Positions 47,688 through 60,600 of a stretch of DNA of 64,000 bases are shown piece by piece (the stretch's first letter is position 1; the number at the start of each line of letters is the position of its first letter). The DNA comes from Cololabis saira (Eukaryota; Chordata; Actinopteri; Beloniformes; Belonidae): assembly GCF_033807715.1 (NCBI RefSeq), contig NC_084610.1, positions 3,729,001 to 3,793,000 of the forward strand, given 5' to 3'. The position numbers were made by a program, and so were the translations under genes. The notes under the pieces are model-generated. The model worked only from the letters and a program-made list of their open reading frames with translations. It was not told the DNA's origin and made no database searches.

Positions 47688-49000
47688 TAGGGATGCTTAT
47701 TATCTATTAATTCTATTATTCTATTAATTATTTATTGACTCAAACATGACAACAATGGCAGTGACACACACAGTAAAAGAAAATTAGCAGGCCTAACCTA
47801 TATTACTGTGAAAAAGTTCAAAGAAAATGTGTTTTTTAAAATAAAATGTCTGTTTTAAAAGAAAATGTCACTGTTTTGAACTGTGCTTCACACTGATTTC
47901 CTACTTAGTCATTTTTGTTCAAGAATATGAGCATGTCTACATGCTCAGGAGTGAGCCGTGAGCGCAGCCGGTTTACAGTCAGGCCAGCTGCTGAGAACAC
48001 GCGTTCAGAAGCCACTGGTGTGTCAGGGATACACAAGTATCGTTGTGCCACGTTTGCCAGCTTTGAAGAACCAAACAAAACTTTATTTTTCCACCACTCT
48101 GTGGGTCTAGAATCAGTGGTGGTACTGGACCCTTGAGAAAACTACCCACTTGTTTTTCCACATCATCAGTGGTGGTGGGGTTGGTGTAGTTGGCACCCAG
48201 GAGTTGAACCATAGCAGAAGTGCAGCTCCCTGGACTGGCATGTTGGTCTGTGCCACCTCCTCCTCTCTGTTTGCTTCATCTGGTGTTGTGGAGTGCACAT
48301 CTTCTGCTAGAGCCAGTTCAAGCAGTTTGGCATTTGCTGAAATCCTCCTGGCTGGGGTCAGAAATCCCAAGTGCTTGTGCCGAGGGTCCACCATTGTTGC
48401 TATCTTTGGAATTATTTGTGAAATTAAGTTTAACAGCTCTTGAAACCCCTGGTCATCCACTAGGCTTATGGGCATCATGTCTTTTGCAGCCATGCTGCAA
48501 ATCCTCTAAGTAATGCCCTCCGTTCGTTTGTCATTACACTGCTTTCTTTTACCTAGCACTGTGGGCAGAGTAGGCTGTGATACACGGCTACTCTCGCCCA
48601 AAAAGCAGATTGGAGGTGTGTTTTTTAAATGGTACACCAACGAAGTGGTTGAGTGTTTGTATTTTAAAACAGCGTCACATATTTTACACTTTACTTTGTC
48701 GTAAGTGTTCAAACACAGGACTCGGTTTTGACCGCGACCACTTCATGGTTTCTGTGTTGTGTCCGCGGGACAACAGACAGCTGTCGGTAAAGGAAGCAGG
48801 GAGGTGTATGCATGACATGACCTTTTGAATAGGCTATGGCAATGGCGCCATCGTGTGGGCGGGACGAGACATTAAATCAGCATTACCTTCACGGAACACA
48901 GCCCAATGATAAAATGGTGCTTAACTGTTAATTGATTAATTTAATCGAGTAATTTCTTATTGACAATTAATCTAAAATCAATTAATTGTTAACATCCCTA
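47688..49000 (-). mobile_element. Decayed hAT transposon with BED finger and dimerisation remnants
   Basis: Ends TAGGGATG and CATCCCTA with an exact 8-bp duplication GTACAGAC (47680-47687, 49001-49008); unit 1 has one GTACAGAC. On the minus strand are a BED-type zinc finger (48712-48506, KVKCKICDAVLKYKHS), a middle segment (PKIATMVDPRHKHLGFL) and a broken C-terminal hAT dimerisation region. Frameshifts and a large internal deletion make it inactive. Confidence 0.85.
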
Positions 49001-49031
49001 GTACAGACTGGACTTTCAGTTCAATGAATTA

Positions 49032-49567
49032 CTAAGCTGAACCCAAAGTCACAGAAGAATCGGGCCAGAACCCAAATCCAGGATAAAGAGGTTCAGTGAA
49101 GTTGGTGTTGAAGGTGTGGAGATGCTTCAGTCCGTCAGAGGAGACACTGTAGAAGGACACAGTCCCAGCAGGACAGTCCACATAAACTGCTGCTCCATTA
49201 GAGACTGAGGAAGAGGAGATGGAATAGGATAGTTTTCTCCTACCATGTCTGACAGAATACCGACCACCTTCAAAACACTCCAGACTCCAGGACTGTTCAT
49301 TCTTCCCAAAGGCACAGTCTTTCTTGTCTCCTTTCCTTCCGATTCCTCTGTAACTCACCGATATCTCAACTCTGCCCTTCTTTTGGACCTCCCAGTAACA
49401 TCGACCAGTCAGGGCATCTCTGCACAGCAGCTGAGGCCACTCAACAAATCTGTCTGGATGATTAGGATATGACTGAACCTCCTTCAACCAGGTCATCTTC
49501 CTGTTGTCTTCAGACAATTTGATGTTTTTATTTACTGTGTTTGTGTTGATTCTCAGTTCACAGGAAT
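49032..49567 (-). CDS. Gene C last exon: B30.2 (PRY-SPRY) domain
   Basis: A 536-nt terminal exon, three codons longer and clearly more diverged than in A and B. It has [31 protein letters not shown], a lengthened variable loop with [20 protein letters not shown], and it ends [15 protein letters not shown]. Its 3' flank is continuous with unit 3 sequence. In units 1 and 2 the same flank instead carries a broken copy of this exon's end. Confidence 0.92.
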
Positions 49568-52500
49568 CTAATAGATAGAGAAAAAAAAAAACCCTGCTGG
49601 AGTTATTGATCTGTCATCACTGATTGACTCATGAATGGTTGTGTGATAGTTTGAAGCTGCTTTGTTTTCATTAATCTCATGAAAAACGACTTACACTTCT
49701 TCAGACCTGGTTTCATCCACTGGATTCCAGCAGGCTCCATCCTGAAGAGAAGAGGGGATCAGTCCAGTTTACTCTCTTTTCAGTATGAAAACATGAACAT
49801 TTGACAGCTCTCATACACAGGTTCTTCAATATCAAAAAGGAACACACAAAGGTCTAACTTGAGAGTAGCATCTCTAAAGTCCTGTGGTTGTCTAATTTCA
49901 CCAGTCTTTTGATTTGATTTCATCTTTGCTGAATCAGCCAGGGTGACGAGAAGACCAATGCGTGGAAGAGTGAAACCGCAACGCTTTTTATCTAGAACAA
50001 TTGTCAGTAGTCAAAAACTGCTTAAAGCTGTGAAGTGAATGTTATTTCTGCAGTATGGTCTATAGGAGCCAAATATGTTATGGGTTGTTGTTCACTCTGT
50101 GTGCGTATAGGTGTCGCTGTGTTGTTACCTGAGGGTCAGGTATAAAGGTGGTTATGTCACTGTTGTCTGGCAGGTGTTTGACCCGGAAGGGCAAAAGGTT
50201 TTTGACCGCTGTGGCGCTAACTGCCAACGTTTTCTTTGTCGGATCAACTGTCCATGAAATCAGAATAAATTAATCTTTAATTGCATCAGAAGAACAACGT
50301 TCTGGTTCTTCGATCGCTGCCGGAAACGTGAGCAGCAGCAGCCAAAAGCGCGTCGACCAGGTTACTCTTGGTCAAGCATCTCAGTAGCTAAAAGCATTAG
50401 GCATTAGGTGGTGTTTGGGATGCAGTTTTTTTAGTGTTTGACACATTTAATGAGGCAGTGCCCAATAACATGAAGACCTTTTAGAGGTGTAATATCTGCG
50501 TACTCCTTCAGTAAGTAGTAGTTTATTAGGGAGTTAGGTCAGTTGTTGTCAGTTCTGTCAGTAAGTCTGTGTTTGAGAGGAGAGTCTTAATTGCCTAACA
50601 GTTGTTGAAGTTCAGTGTTGTGGGTCGATTGTTGAGTTGAAACAGCGATGGTTCAGGTTGTAGACATTCTTTCATGTGCTTGAGCTGTGGAGCTGCGAGC
50701 CAGTAATTTATGATTATCTCAGAGGAGGCAGAGAAATGACTAATAATTGTTTTGGAGGACATGGTGTTGAGCGCTCTTGATCCTCTGTGTGGCTGCATCA
50801 GGTTTAACAATACCTGAGATTTTCCAGTTTCCAATGTGGATTGTTCAGTCCAGCAGAGAGGATCTTCACCCCTGATTTTCCTGGATAATTGTAGCTCAGG
50901 TCCAACTCTTTCAGATGGGACGGGTTGGAGCTCAAAGCTGATGCCAGAGAAGCACAGCCTTTCTCTGTGATCAGACAGCCTGACAGTCTGCAGAAACACA
51001 ACACACACGACAACACAACTGTGAAGAAAAACCTAATAGAGCATCAGAAGTCTTAGTTTCAACATGTCTTGTTATCTGTAACGAGCTCACTGCAATGACA
51101 GGTTCTAGATTGGCCTGGAAGGGTCAGAGGAGGAAACGTGTCTAAGCAGAAGGCAGTAATTAACTCCCCCCAAGGCTGAAGGCTGCTACTTACTGGAGGA
51201 TGGCCCAATTCAACTGAAAAGTACTGATTTTTGTGATATATTCTTAATCAACATCGTCCAAGGAACTCCTCCAGCAAATTTAAATCAATGTTGTGGTTTT
51301 GGTGCTACTGTGTTGGAGCGCAGCTAAGTTAGCCACTTGTTAACTTACCAGCCAGTCAGCCCCATTTTGAGTAATTTAATAGAAAAATGTCTCTAATTTG
51401 GTACCGCTGTCAAGGATGTGTGAATTAATTTAATTGGCATTTCTTAGCTCTTTTTTTAATGGTATTTTCATGTGTGTAAAAATCATTGTAGGCAAAAGAG
51501 AATCTTATAATTTCCTACTGTTTTATTACAGTTTATTCAAGCATGACGGCATTCACAATGATAGAGACACTAGGTACAGTAGTTAATGTGTGATCAAACA
51601 TTTTAATGAAGACTGACCTCAGTGTTTCCAGTTCACATCCTGGACTCTTCAGTCCTACAGACAACGTCTTGACTCCTGAATCGTTCAGCTCGTTGTTGCT
51701 CAGGTCCAGTTCTGTCAGTCTGGTGGACTTAGAGCTGAGAACTGAAGACAGAGCTTTGCAGCTTCTCTCTGACAGATTACAGAGACTTAGTCTGCAGAAC
51801 AAAAAAGGAAGAATTCAATTGTAATTACACAATATAACAAGATCAATTCAATGGTGTTTGAATATTAGAATAATCTTCTGGATTTCTCCCTTCATGTAAA
51901 GTACACCAACATTAATTTCACAACACTAAATTTAATTTAAGTTATTTTTTGTATAGTAAAAGAAATTGACATATTTGAAAATGTTTTTTATCAATCCTTA
52001 CAGAGCTTTCTTCGAAGCTTTGACCACTGGCAGCAGCCTCAGTAGAGCGTCCTCTGTAGCCGAGTATTTCTTCAGGTCAAACACCTCCAGGTCTTTTTTT
52101 GATGACAGTAAGATGAAGACCAGAGCTGAACACTGAGCAGGAGACAGTTTGTCTGTGCAGAGACTGCCTGAACTCAGGTACTGTTGGATCTTCTCGACCA
52201 GAGAATGATCATTAAGTTCATTCAGACAGTGGAACAGATTGATGCACTTCTCTGGGCTTGGATTCTCCTCGATCTTCTTCTTGATGTACTGGACTGCTTC
52301 AGAATTGATCTGTGAACTCCTTCCTGTTTTAGTCAGCAGACCTTGTAGGAGACTCTGATTGGTTTTAAGTGAAAGACCAAGAAGGAAGCGAAGGAACAAG
52401 TCCAGATTTCCATTTGGACTCTGCAAGGCCTTGTCCACAGCACTCTGGTAGAAAGTTCTCTCGTCAGCTCCATCTCTTTTCCTTTCAGACTTATTACAGG

Positions 52501-54549
52501 TGTCCAGCTGTTGTTCCTTTAAGAGGTTGACACCAGAGTTGGTGAAGGTCAGATGGACATGAAGAGCAGCCAGAAACTCCTGAAAACTCAGATGAATGAA
52601 GCAGAACACCTTGTCCTGGTACAATCCTTTCTCCTCTCTAAAGATCTGTGTGAACACTCCTGAGTACACTGAGGCTTCTCCGATATTGATGTCACACTCT
52701 CTCAGGTCTGATTCATAGAAGATCAGGTTTCCTTTCTGCAGCTCCTCAAAGGCCAGTTTTCCCAGAGACTCCACCATCTTCCTGCTCTCTGGACTCCAGT
52801 GAGGATCTGTTTCAGCTCCTCCATCATATTTGACATTCTTCAGTTTGGCCTGAACCACCAGGAAGTGGATGTACATCTCAGTCATGGTCTTGGGGAGCTC
52901 TCTTGACTTTGTGGTTTTCAACAGTTTCTCCAGAACTGTAGCAGTGATCCAGCAGAAGATGGGGATGTGGCACATGATGTGGAGACTTCGTGATGTCTCG
53001 ATGTGAGAGAAGATCCTGTTGACCTCCTCTTCATCTCTGAATCTTTTCCAGAAATACTCTTCTTTCTGTGTGTCATTAAATCCCCTGACTTCTGTCACCA
53101 TGTCAACACAGTCAGGAGGGATTAGACTGGCAGCTGCAGGTCTTGTGAGGATCCAGATTTGAGCAGAGGGAAGCAGTTTCCCCCTGATGAGGTTTGTCAG
53201 CAGAACATCTACAGAGCTGGATTCTGTAATGTCAGTCAGGACCTCATTGTTGTGGAAGTTCAGAGGAAGTCGACACTCGTCAAGACCGTCGAAGATGAGG
53301 ACAACCCCGAACTTCTCAAACCTGCAGATTCCTTTGGTTTCAGGGAATAAGCGATGAATAAGTTCCACCAAGCTGAACTTTGTCTTTTTCAGCACGTTGA
53401 GCTCTCTGAAGGTGAATGGAAATGTGAACTGGATGTCTTGGTTGGTTTTGCCTTCAGCCCAGTCCAGAGTGAACTTCTGCGTTAGGACAGTTTTTCCAAT
53501 ACCGGCCATCCCCTTCGTCATTACTGTTCTGATTGGTTCAACTCTTCCAGGTAGCAGTTTGAATATGTCTTCAGGTCTGATTTTTGTTTCCTTCATGTCT
53601 TGTTCACTGGACCCAGCTTCAATCTGTCTGACTTCATGTTCTTGATTGACTTTAGCTGTCCCTCCCTCTGTGATGAAGAGTTCCGTGTAGATGTCATTCA
53701 GAAGGGTTGGATTTCCTGCCTTTGCTATCACTTCAAATACACACTTGCATGTGTTCTTCAGTTTAAACTTGACTTTTTGTTGACAAACAGCAGCAACTTG
53801 TTCTGAATAAACACCAGAAAAGTTTATCAGTATGTTTTTTTTTGTTTCGTTAATGCAGTTAACCATACAGTACTTGATTATGTCTTGATTCTTTGGGTCA
53901 AGGCTTAATTGAAAGTCTTTTCTCAGTCTAAACTATTCATTATTCTGATGGCAATATCCAGTTCTTAATTCCTTACAAGAGTGTACTTATTTCAGGATCT
54001 ATGCACATTCACGGTTTGGGGTGGGGGGGGTGGGGGTGGGGGGGGTCACCGTATTTTTTGTTGACTGCTACCTTTTTTTGATTGCTGTGATGACTTTAAG
54101 TTTGTGCACATTTATCATAATTTACTTTTCTTTGTCGTTAATAAAAGCTTTAACTTATTTTCATCTCTAATTGAAGTTTTTGTTATTCGCGACGGACAAT
54201 CAGGCCCAACCTCAGTCTCTCAGCGGCTCTTTTTTATTTGCTCTTTTGAAGACACTACACATCCTTCCTCAGTTTCTCTCTGATATTTTATGTGTTTTGT
54301 AAGATGTAGACTGACAAAATAAAGACTTTAAAAAGTGTTTTTAAATAAGATTAAAAATCTTTTTTGATTTATATTATAATTAGATTGGTGTCCAAGACAT
54401 AAGACTGAATTGATAAACTATGATGACTGTTTTTAATTTTGTCTGAATGCAAGACACATGGAAAGTTTATCATCTTTCATTCATCGTTCATCTGACGACA
54501 TGTAGTATTTTAGTATTTAGCTGTAAAAATATGAATTTTTTGACTTGTG

Positions 54550-54612
<63 letters not shown>

Positions 54613-57600
54613 GTTGTGTTCAGCATTTCATTTGCTATACAATTGCACCATTTTCTGGGCGAATGCTGCAATAGGTTTAACTCATGACAAAAGCCGGAAG
54701 TGCTCGTCCCGCCCCAACACAGGGGCTCATTCGCTATGAGGGGACAGGAAGCTCTTGTATGGCCGGATGACCTGTCAATCTATGTAGAGCGTACGCTCCA
54801 TTTTAGCATTGGGCTCTCCCGTCTGAAAACGTGCAGGGGTTCGTTTCACAAAGCAGGTTCAACAAACTCTGAGTCTAATCCTGAACTCTTAGTTGATCTA
54901 CTCTGAGATCAGAAACTCTGAGTTTTCATTTCCAGAACAGCGGTTTAGACTTAATTTACTCAACTCTAAGTAGTTTCACCTGGAGTTAAGCGCATGCACC
55001 ACAACTATAAAAAGCCAGCATCAATGGAGCCCTGATTCGACGAGTCACCATGGCAACGGAAAAGAGGAGGTCTGCTTTTTTCACCCGAATGGAATTAGAG
55101 ATTTGAATGCGCCCATACAGCGAATTTGAACATGTTTTTCGAAAAAAGAGTAATACCGCAGAACAGAATTTAATATAAAATTAATTGAACAGATCTCTAC
55201 ATCATTCACCTGCAATCCTGTGGAAGTCCTTGATGGCTTGGACAGGTTTATAGGCTTGCCACCCGTCCCTTGAAATACGGAATTGTTCCGTAATTGGGAA
55301 TTAAAAGTTGCGTTCCGTATTGAACCAATACAGACACATATTATGCTCTTATTTATTTATGTAATAATATACAGGTGGAGGTCGGAAAATTTGAATATAT
55401 TGCAAAACTTCATTCGTAGTAAATTCAACTTAAGGTGAAACAAATATTTCCCACTACATACAAAGTGAGATATTTCAAGCCTTTATTTGTTATAATTTTG
55501 GTGATTATTGCTCACAGTTTATGAAACCCCAAATAAAAAATCTAAACACATTTGAATGTATTATGAAATCAATAAACAATTCAATCACCCCCCCTCCCCC
55601 CCTGCGGCTCCACCATCACCACCCCCCCCCCCCCCCCTGCTGCTCCACCATCACCATCCCCCCCTCCCCCCTGCTGCTCCACCTCCACCATTCCCCCCTC
55701 CCCCCCCACTGCCCGCCTTTTCACATCTCACCTCAGCCAACCCCCCCCCCCACCTCTGTCTACCCCCCTCGCCCCACCCGACACCCTACCTGCACTTCAG
55801 ATCTGTGAGGAGGACGTGTGTCGGCTGTTCCAGCGGCAGAAGATCAGGAAGGCTCCAGGCCCGGACGGCGTGTCCCCCTCTTGCCTGAGAGTCTGCGCCG
55901 AGCAGCTGGCTCCCACCTTCACACAGATCTTCAACCGGTCCCTGGAGCTGTGTGAGGTGCCCTCATGCCTCAAACGCTCCACCATCATCCCAGTTCCCAA
56001 GAAACCCACCATCACAGGACTAAATGATTACAGACCCGTCGCCCTGACGTACGTGGTCATGAAGACCTTTGAGCAGCTGGTGTTGAGCCACTTGAAGGAC
56101 ATCACAGGCTCCCTGCTCGACCCCGGCCTGCAGTTTGCTTACCGGGCAAACAGGTCGGTGGATGATGCAGTCAACATAGGACTGCACCACATCCTGCGTC
56201 ATCTCGACACCCCAGGGACCTACGCGAGGATCCTGTTCGTGGACTTCAGCTCGGCTTTCAACACGATCGCTCCCGCAATCCTCCACCAGAAGCTCACCCA
56301 GCTCACCATGCCTGCCCCCACCTGTCAGTGGATTACCAGCTTCCTGAGTGAAAGGAGGCAGCAGGTGAGGCTGGGGAGCATCACATCCAGCACCCGGACC
56401 ATCAGCACTGGCGCCCCCCAGGGGTGCGTCCTCTCACCATTGCTCTTCTCCCTCTACTCCAACGACTGCACCTCAGGGGACTTGTCTGTGAAGCTCCTGA
56501 AGTACGCGGACGACACCACCGTCATCGGCCTGATCTGGGAAGGTGACGAGTCCGCATACAGACGGGAGGTGGAACAGCTGGTCCACTGGTGCGGTCGGAA
56601 CCACCTGGAGCTGAACCCGCTCAAGACTGTGGAGATGACAGTGGACTTCAGGAAAAACCCACCGCCACCCCCTTCACCATCCTCAACAGCACTATCTCCA
56701 CTTCAGACTCCTTCAGGTTCCTGGGGTCCACCATCTCCCGGGACCTGAAGTGGACCACCCACATCAACTCCGTCAGGAAGAAGGCTCAGCAAAGGTTGTA
56801 CTTCCTGCGTCAACTCAGGAAGTTTAACCTGCCACAGCAGCTGCTGATCACCTTTTACACTGCAATAATCCAGTCTGTTCTCTGCACTTCGATCACTGTC
56901 TGGTTTGGGTCAGCCACCAAACTAGAGAGGCACAGACTGCAACGGACAATCAGGTCTGCAGAGAGGATAGTTGGGACTAACCTCCCATCTATCGACGACC
57001 TGTACCGGTCCAGGACCAGGAAACGGGCAGGTCGAAACTCTGCTGACCCCTCACACCCGGGACACAGCCTGTTCCAACTCCTCCCCTCTGGACGGCGCTA
57101 CAGAGCTCTGTGCGCCAGAACCTCCAGACACAGGGACAGTTTCTTCCCCCAAGCGGTTGCTCTGATGAACTCCCACAAATAATACAGTCTCAGAGTAACC
57201 AATCACGTGCAAAAATCATATAGCACCTTCCTTGACAACCATGTCTGCCTCACTCAGCTGCACCCCTCACTGTGTATTTCTTTGTATAATTTGTATAATC
57301 TTTTTGTATTTTTTTGTATAATTGCCCTGTAAAATTGTAAATAGGTTATGTTTATTTTCATTCAGAACTGTCCCTTTTTCTTTTCTTTTCTCTCTCTACC
57401 TCAAACTGCTGCACCTTAAATGTTTATACTTTTTATTCTATATCATAGAAATTCCACATTTGTTTTATTGTTTATTCTATTTCATCACCAAAGAGCGAAA
57501 TTACCGGAGTCAAATTCCTTGTTGGACAATGTTCGAACCTGGCCAATAAAGATGATTCTGATTCAGATCAAAATTATAACAAATAAAGGATTAACATATA

Positions 57601-60600
57601 TTGCTTTGCCTGTAATGAGACTATGTACTGTAATATACATGTATTACGTGGTCTGATAACCATCTCCCGACGAATATTTAATTCTCTGCACATTAATGCT
57701 GCACCTTCATCAGTTGGGTCTTCATCAAAAGGACATGCCATGTTCGTGACTTCTAATATATATACTGACTCTGTTTTTAATGAAAGACGGCAGAACTCGC
57801 CTGCTGACTGAGTGAATGAGGAAATCAAATGTGCGTGCGGCTCTGAAAGAGGCGGAGACGCAGAGAAACTCCAGGTTCATTGAGATAAACCTGGTCCCAA
57901 CCAGGTTAGATTCAGAGCGTCTGTTACTACGGTAACTGACCGAGAGCTTAAGTTACCTCTGTTTGTGAAACAGGCTAGAGTTACCTCTCTTTCTCTGGTT
58001 TGAGTTACCTCCCTTTGTGAAACGGAAAACTCAGAGTTTCCCTCATTTCAGGGTTAACAGACTCAGAGTTTTCACTAAACCTGCTTTGTGAAACGGACCC
58101 CAGGACGGAGGAGTTACAGAGTGTAAACAAAACAACATGTGCTTCTCCGACGACGGTCGAGATGAAGAGCGGCTGTTTGTGGATATTAACTGGTATAATA
58201 ATGTATTTTGGACTAAATACTTTACTGGATAGGATCTATTAGACCTTTGGTTCCACAAGATTAGTAAGATTTGTAAATTACCTAGTTTTTGTAAATTTTG
58301 GAGTGAGTGTGCACCGGATATTGGCTGGAGGGGGTCGAGGGCGGGCTTCCGAGCGGCAACGGGTTGGCTGGTAAACGCATATAATCCAGAGAGCCACTTG
58401 ACTGGATGTATTCATGTGCAAAACAGGACTAGAGGTCAGAAGTTGTCAATCCAGATAAAAAGCTGCTCCTTTTACATCAAGAGGATATTTTCCGCAGAGG
58501 TAAATCGAGTCATCTATTTTGCCTGCATCATGTAATGTTGAAGAGCTTTTAAAATCTTTCCATTCTGAAGCACCAACACTTATAACCAAACTTTGCAAAA
58601 TACATGTCATATGTGGCTCCTTCAACCAGGAAAACTCTTGAATTCAAAGTTTGCCATCAGTTTCTTTCACTGATGTTTGGACTTGTATTTCCTGCAGCTC
58701 CATTTTGATTTAATGACCAACTGTAAGAAATGATAACAGCAGCGAGACTTATATGCTGTTGCCTTGAAAGGTTAAAACATAATGTAGTAATGTAATATTT
58801 TATTGGACTTGCTAATCAAGTCTTGATATACTATGTTTATTGTTGTGTGATGTTTTTTTTCCTGTCACTCCTAATTTTAATCAGCCCAAAGAACAGGTCA
58901 TTGGATATGTAGATACATTCTGAATCATTTGTCCAAATGTGAAGAGAAATGTTCTTACTGCTCTGCAGACAGTCAGCCAGCTCTTCCTGCTTCATTATCC
59001 TCAAGAAGAACAATGCGATCTTCACAAATGCTCGTTTGCTTCTTCTTTGTTCTTCATTCTCACCCTCAAACACCTTCTCATCCTCACTCTGATTTTCTAT
59101 GGATTCTGGGTAATCTGCACTCAGAACCCTCTGGATGTTCTTCATCTCCTTCTTCACAAACATGACAATGTTCTCCTCCAGCATCTGGAGACCGTAAGAA
59201 TTACAGTGAAGTCATGGAGAAAAATCAGACCTAAGTTAAACACATAACAATCCACTAGGATTCAAAATGCAGCATAGAGACAATCAACAATATGCATATA
59301 AAAGTAGTTCTACCATTAATGTGGAGTCCAGATCTGTTTGCTGCTGCTGGACAGACTGACGAATGGAAGACTCTGAGCTCTGCTGCTCAAATCTGTGGAG
59401 GAATCAGGAAGAATTAGCTCACATCGTACCTGCACACACAACCATGAACTAAAGGTAGAAGGGATCTTTAGATGTGAACAGGGATTGAGATGAAGCGTAA
59501 CGTTTTTGGTCCTGCTGATCCCACAGATGTTCATGAGACCATGAGAAAATATGATCACGATGTTTTTGAAGTCGACTCATTGAATCATCACTACAGGCCT
59601 ATTAGAAACAACCCACCTCTCTGCAGCAGGAGGCCGGTCATTAAATACAGCCAAAATTTCTCTTGACCTGTTGCTCTTCAAGGAAACACAGCTGGGATCA
59701 TGTTCTGGTTCTGGTTCGGTCCTGTGAAAGATGATGGTTGCAGTTATATATTTTAAGGATTTTTCTGTTGTTCCATCAATAAAAACTATAAGGTATGAAA
59801 TAAATATAAAAAAATCCTTATAGTTCATTAAACAACACAGTTTTGCACAGCTAAATATAAATATATAATAAAATTATACAAAATCAAAAGGCCAGCTTGC
59901 TTACAGTCCAACAAAAATCTCTCCTGTACAAAATGACAAAAGATTTAAAAAATGCAGTGCAGTGCAAAACACTACACGGCACAGTGTTTTGCATTGCACT
60001 GCATATTTTTTCAAATGTGTTAAAAATAATATATTTTGATAAAAGAAGGGCACTGTTTCACACTAAATTACAGATTTCTATTGCATGAAAAAAATGCTGA
60101 GCACATGTGTCATCAAAATGCGATTACGCTACATTTGGCAGATAGATGACAAAAAAACAGTTGTTTTCAATAGGAATCATTTTCCAGTGGCACTTTGGTT
60201 TCTGCTAACCAACTTCTTTTTAAAAAAAACATTTTTCATGCCGGTAAACAGTTATGAACAGAAAACATCACGTAAAGGAGCTGATGTATGCCATAATTTG
60301 ATCATGTGACGTTAGTTTTTACAAATATTTTGCCTATTTTGTATTAATTATTTTCCCGTCCACGAGAGACAGAGGTGCCACCGCTTTAGATGCTCCAACA
60401 TCGCTGCCAATTACCAAATATGTTTGAGACTAGATTTAAGGTATTCCCATACTTTCGATGACTTAGAGAGAGCAGTTTTTAGGGGCTTTTTGCAGCGCTT
60501 TGTTGGACACGCTGTGAGGAAGTCCCAGTTTGGGTCTCCATTCTGCAAAGAGGAACTGTTTGTTTTGGGTGACCCACGTGAGTGTGGCCATTTGTCAAAG

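Larger units (their letters stand above)
54836..58101. mobile_element. Harbinger element carrying a LINE insertion, gene C intron 5
   Basis: Inverted ends GGGGTTCGTTTCACAAAGC and the reverse complement of GGGGTCCGTTTCACAAAGC. The left arm has a Myb/SANT-like start ([18 protein letters not shown] then stop) at about 55050. The right arm has a transposase N-terminal remnant on the minus strand. The middle is replaced by a LINE and a mariner-type fragment. Confidence 0.75.

Noticed and set aside
55816..57182. Reverse transcriptase ORFs considered as a host gene
   Set aside because: The motifs, frameshift, 5' truncation and 3' tail show a dead LINE copy.
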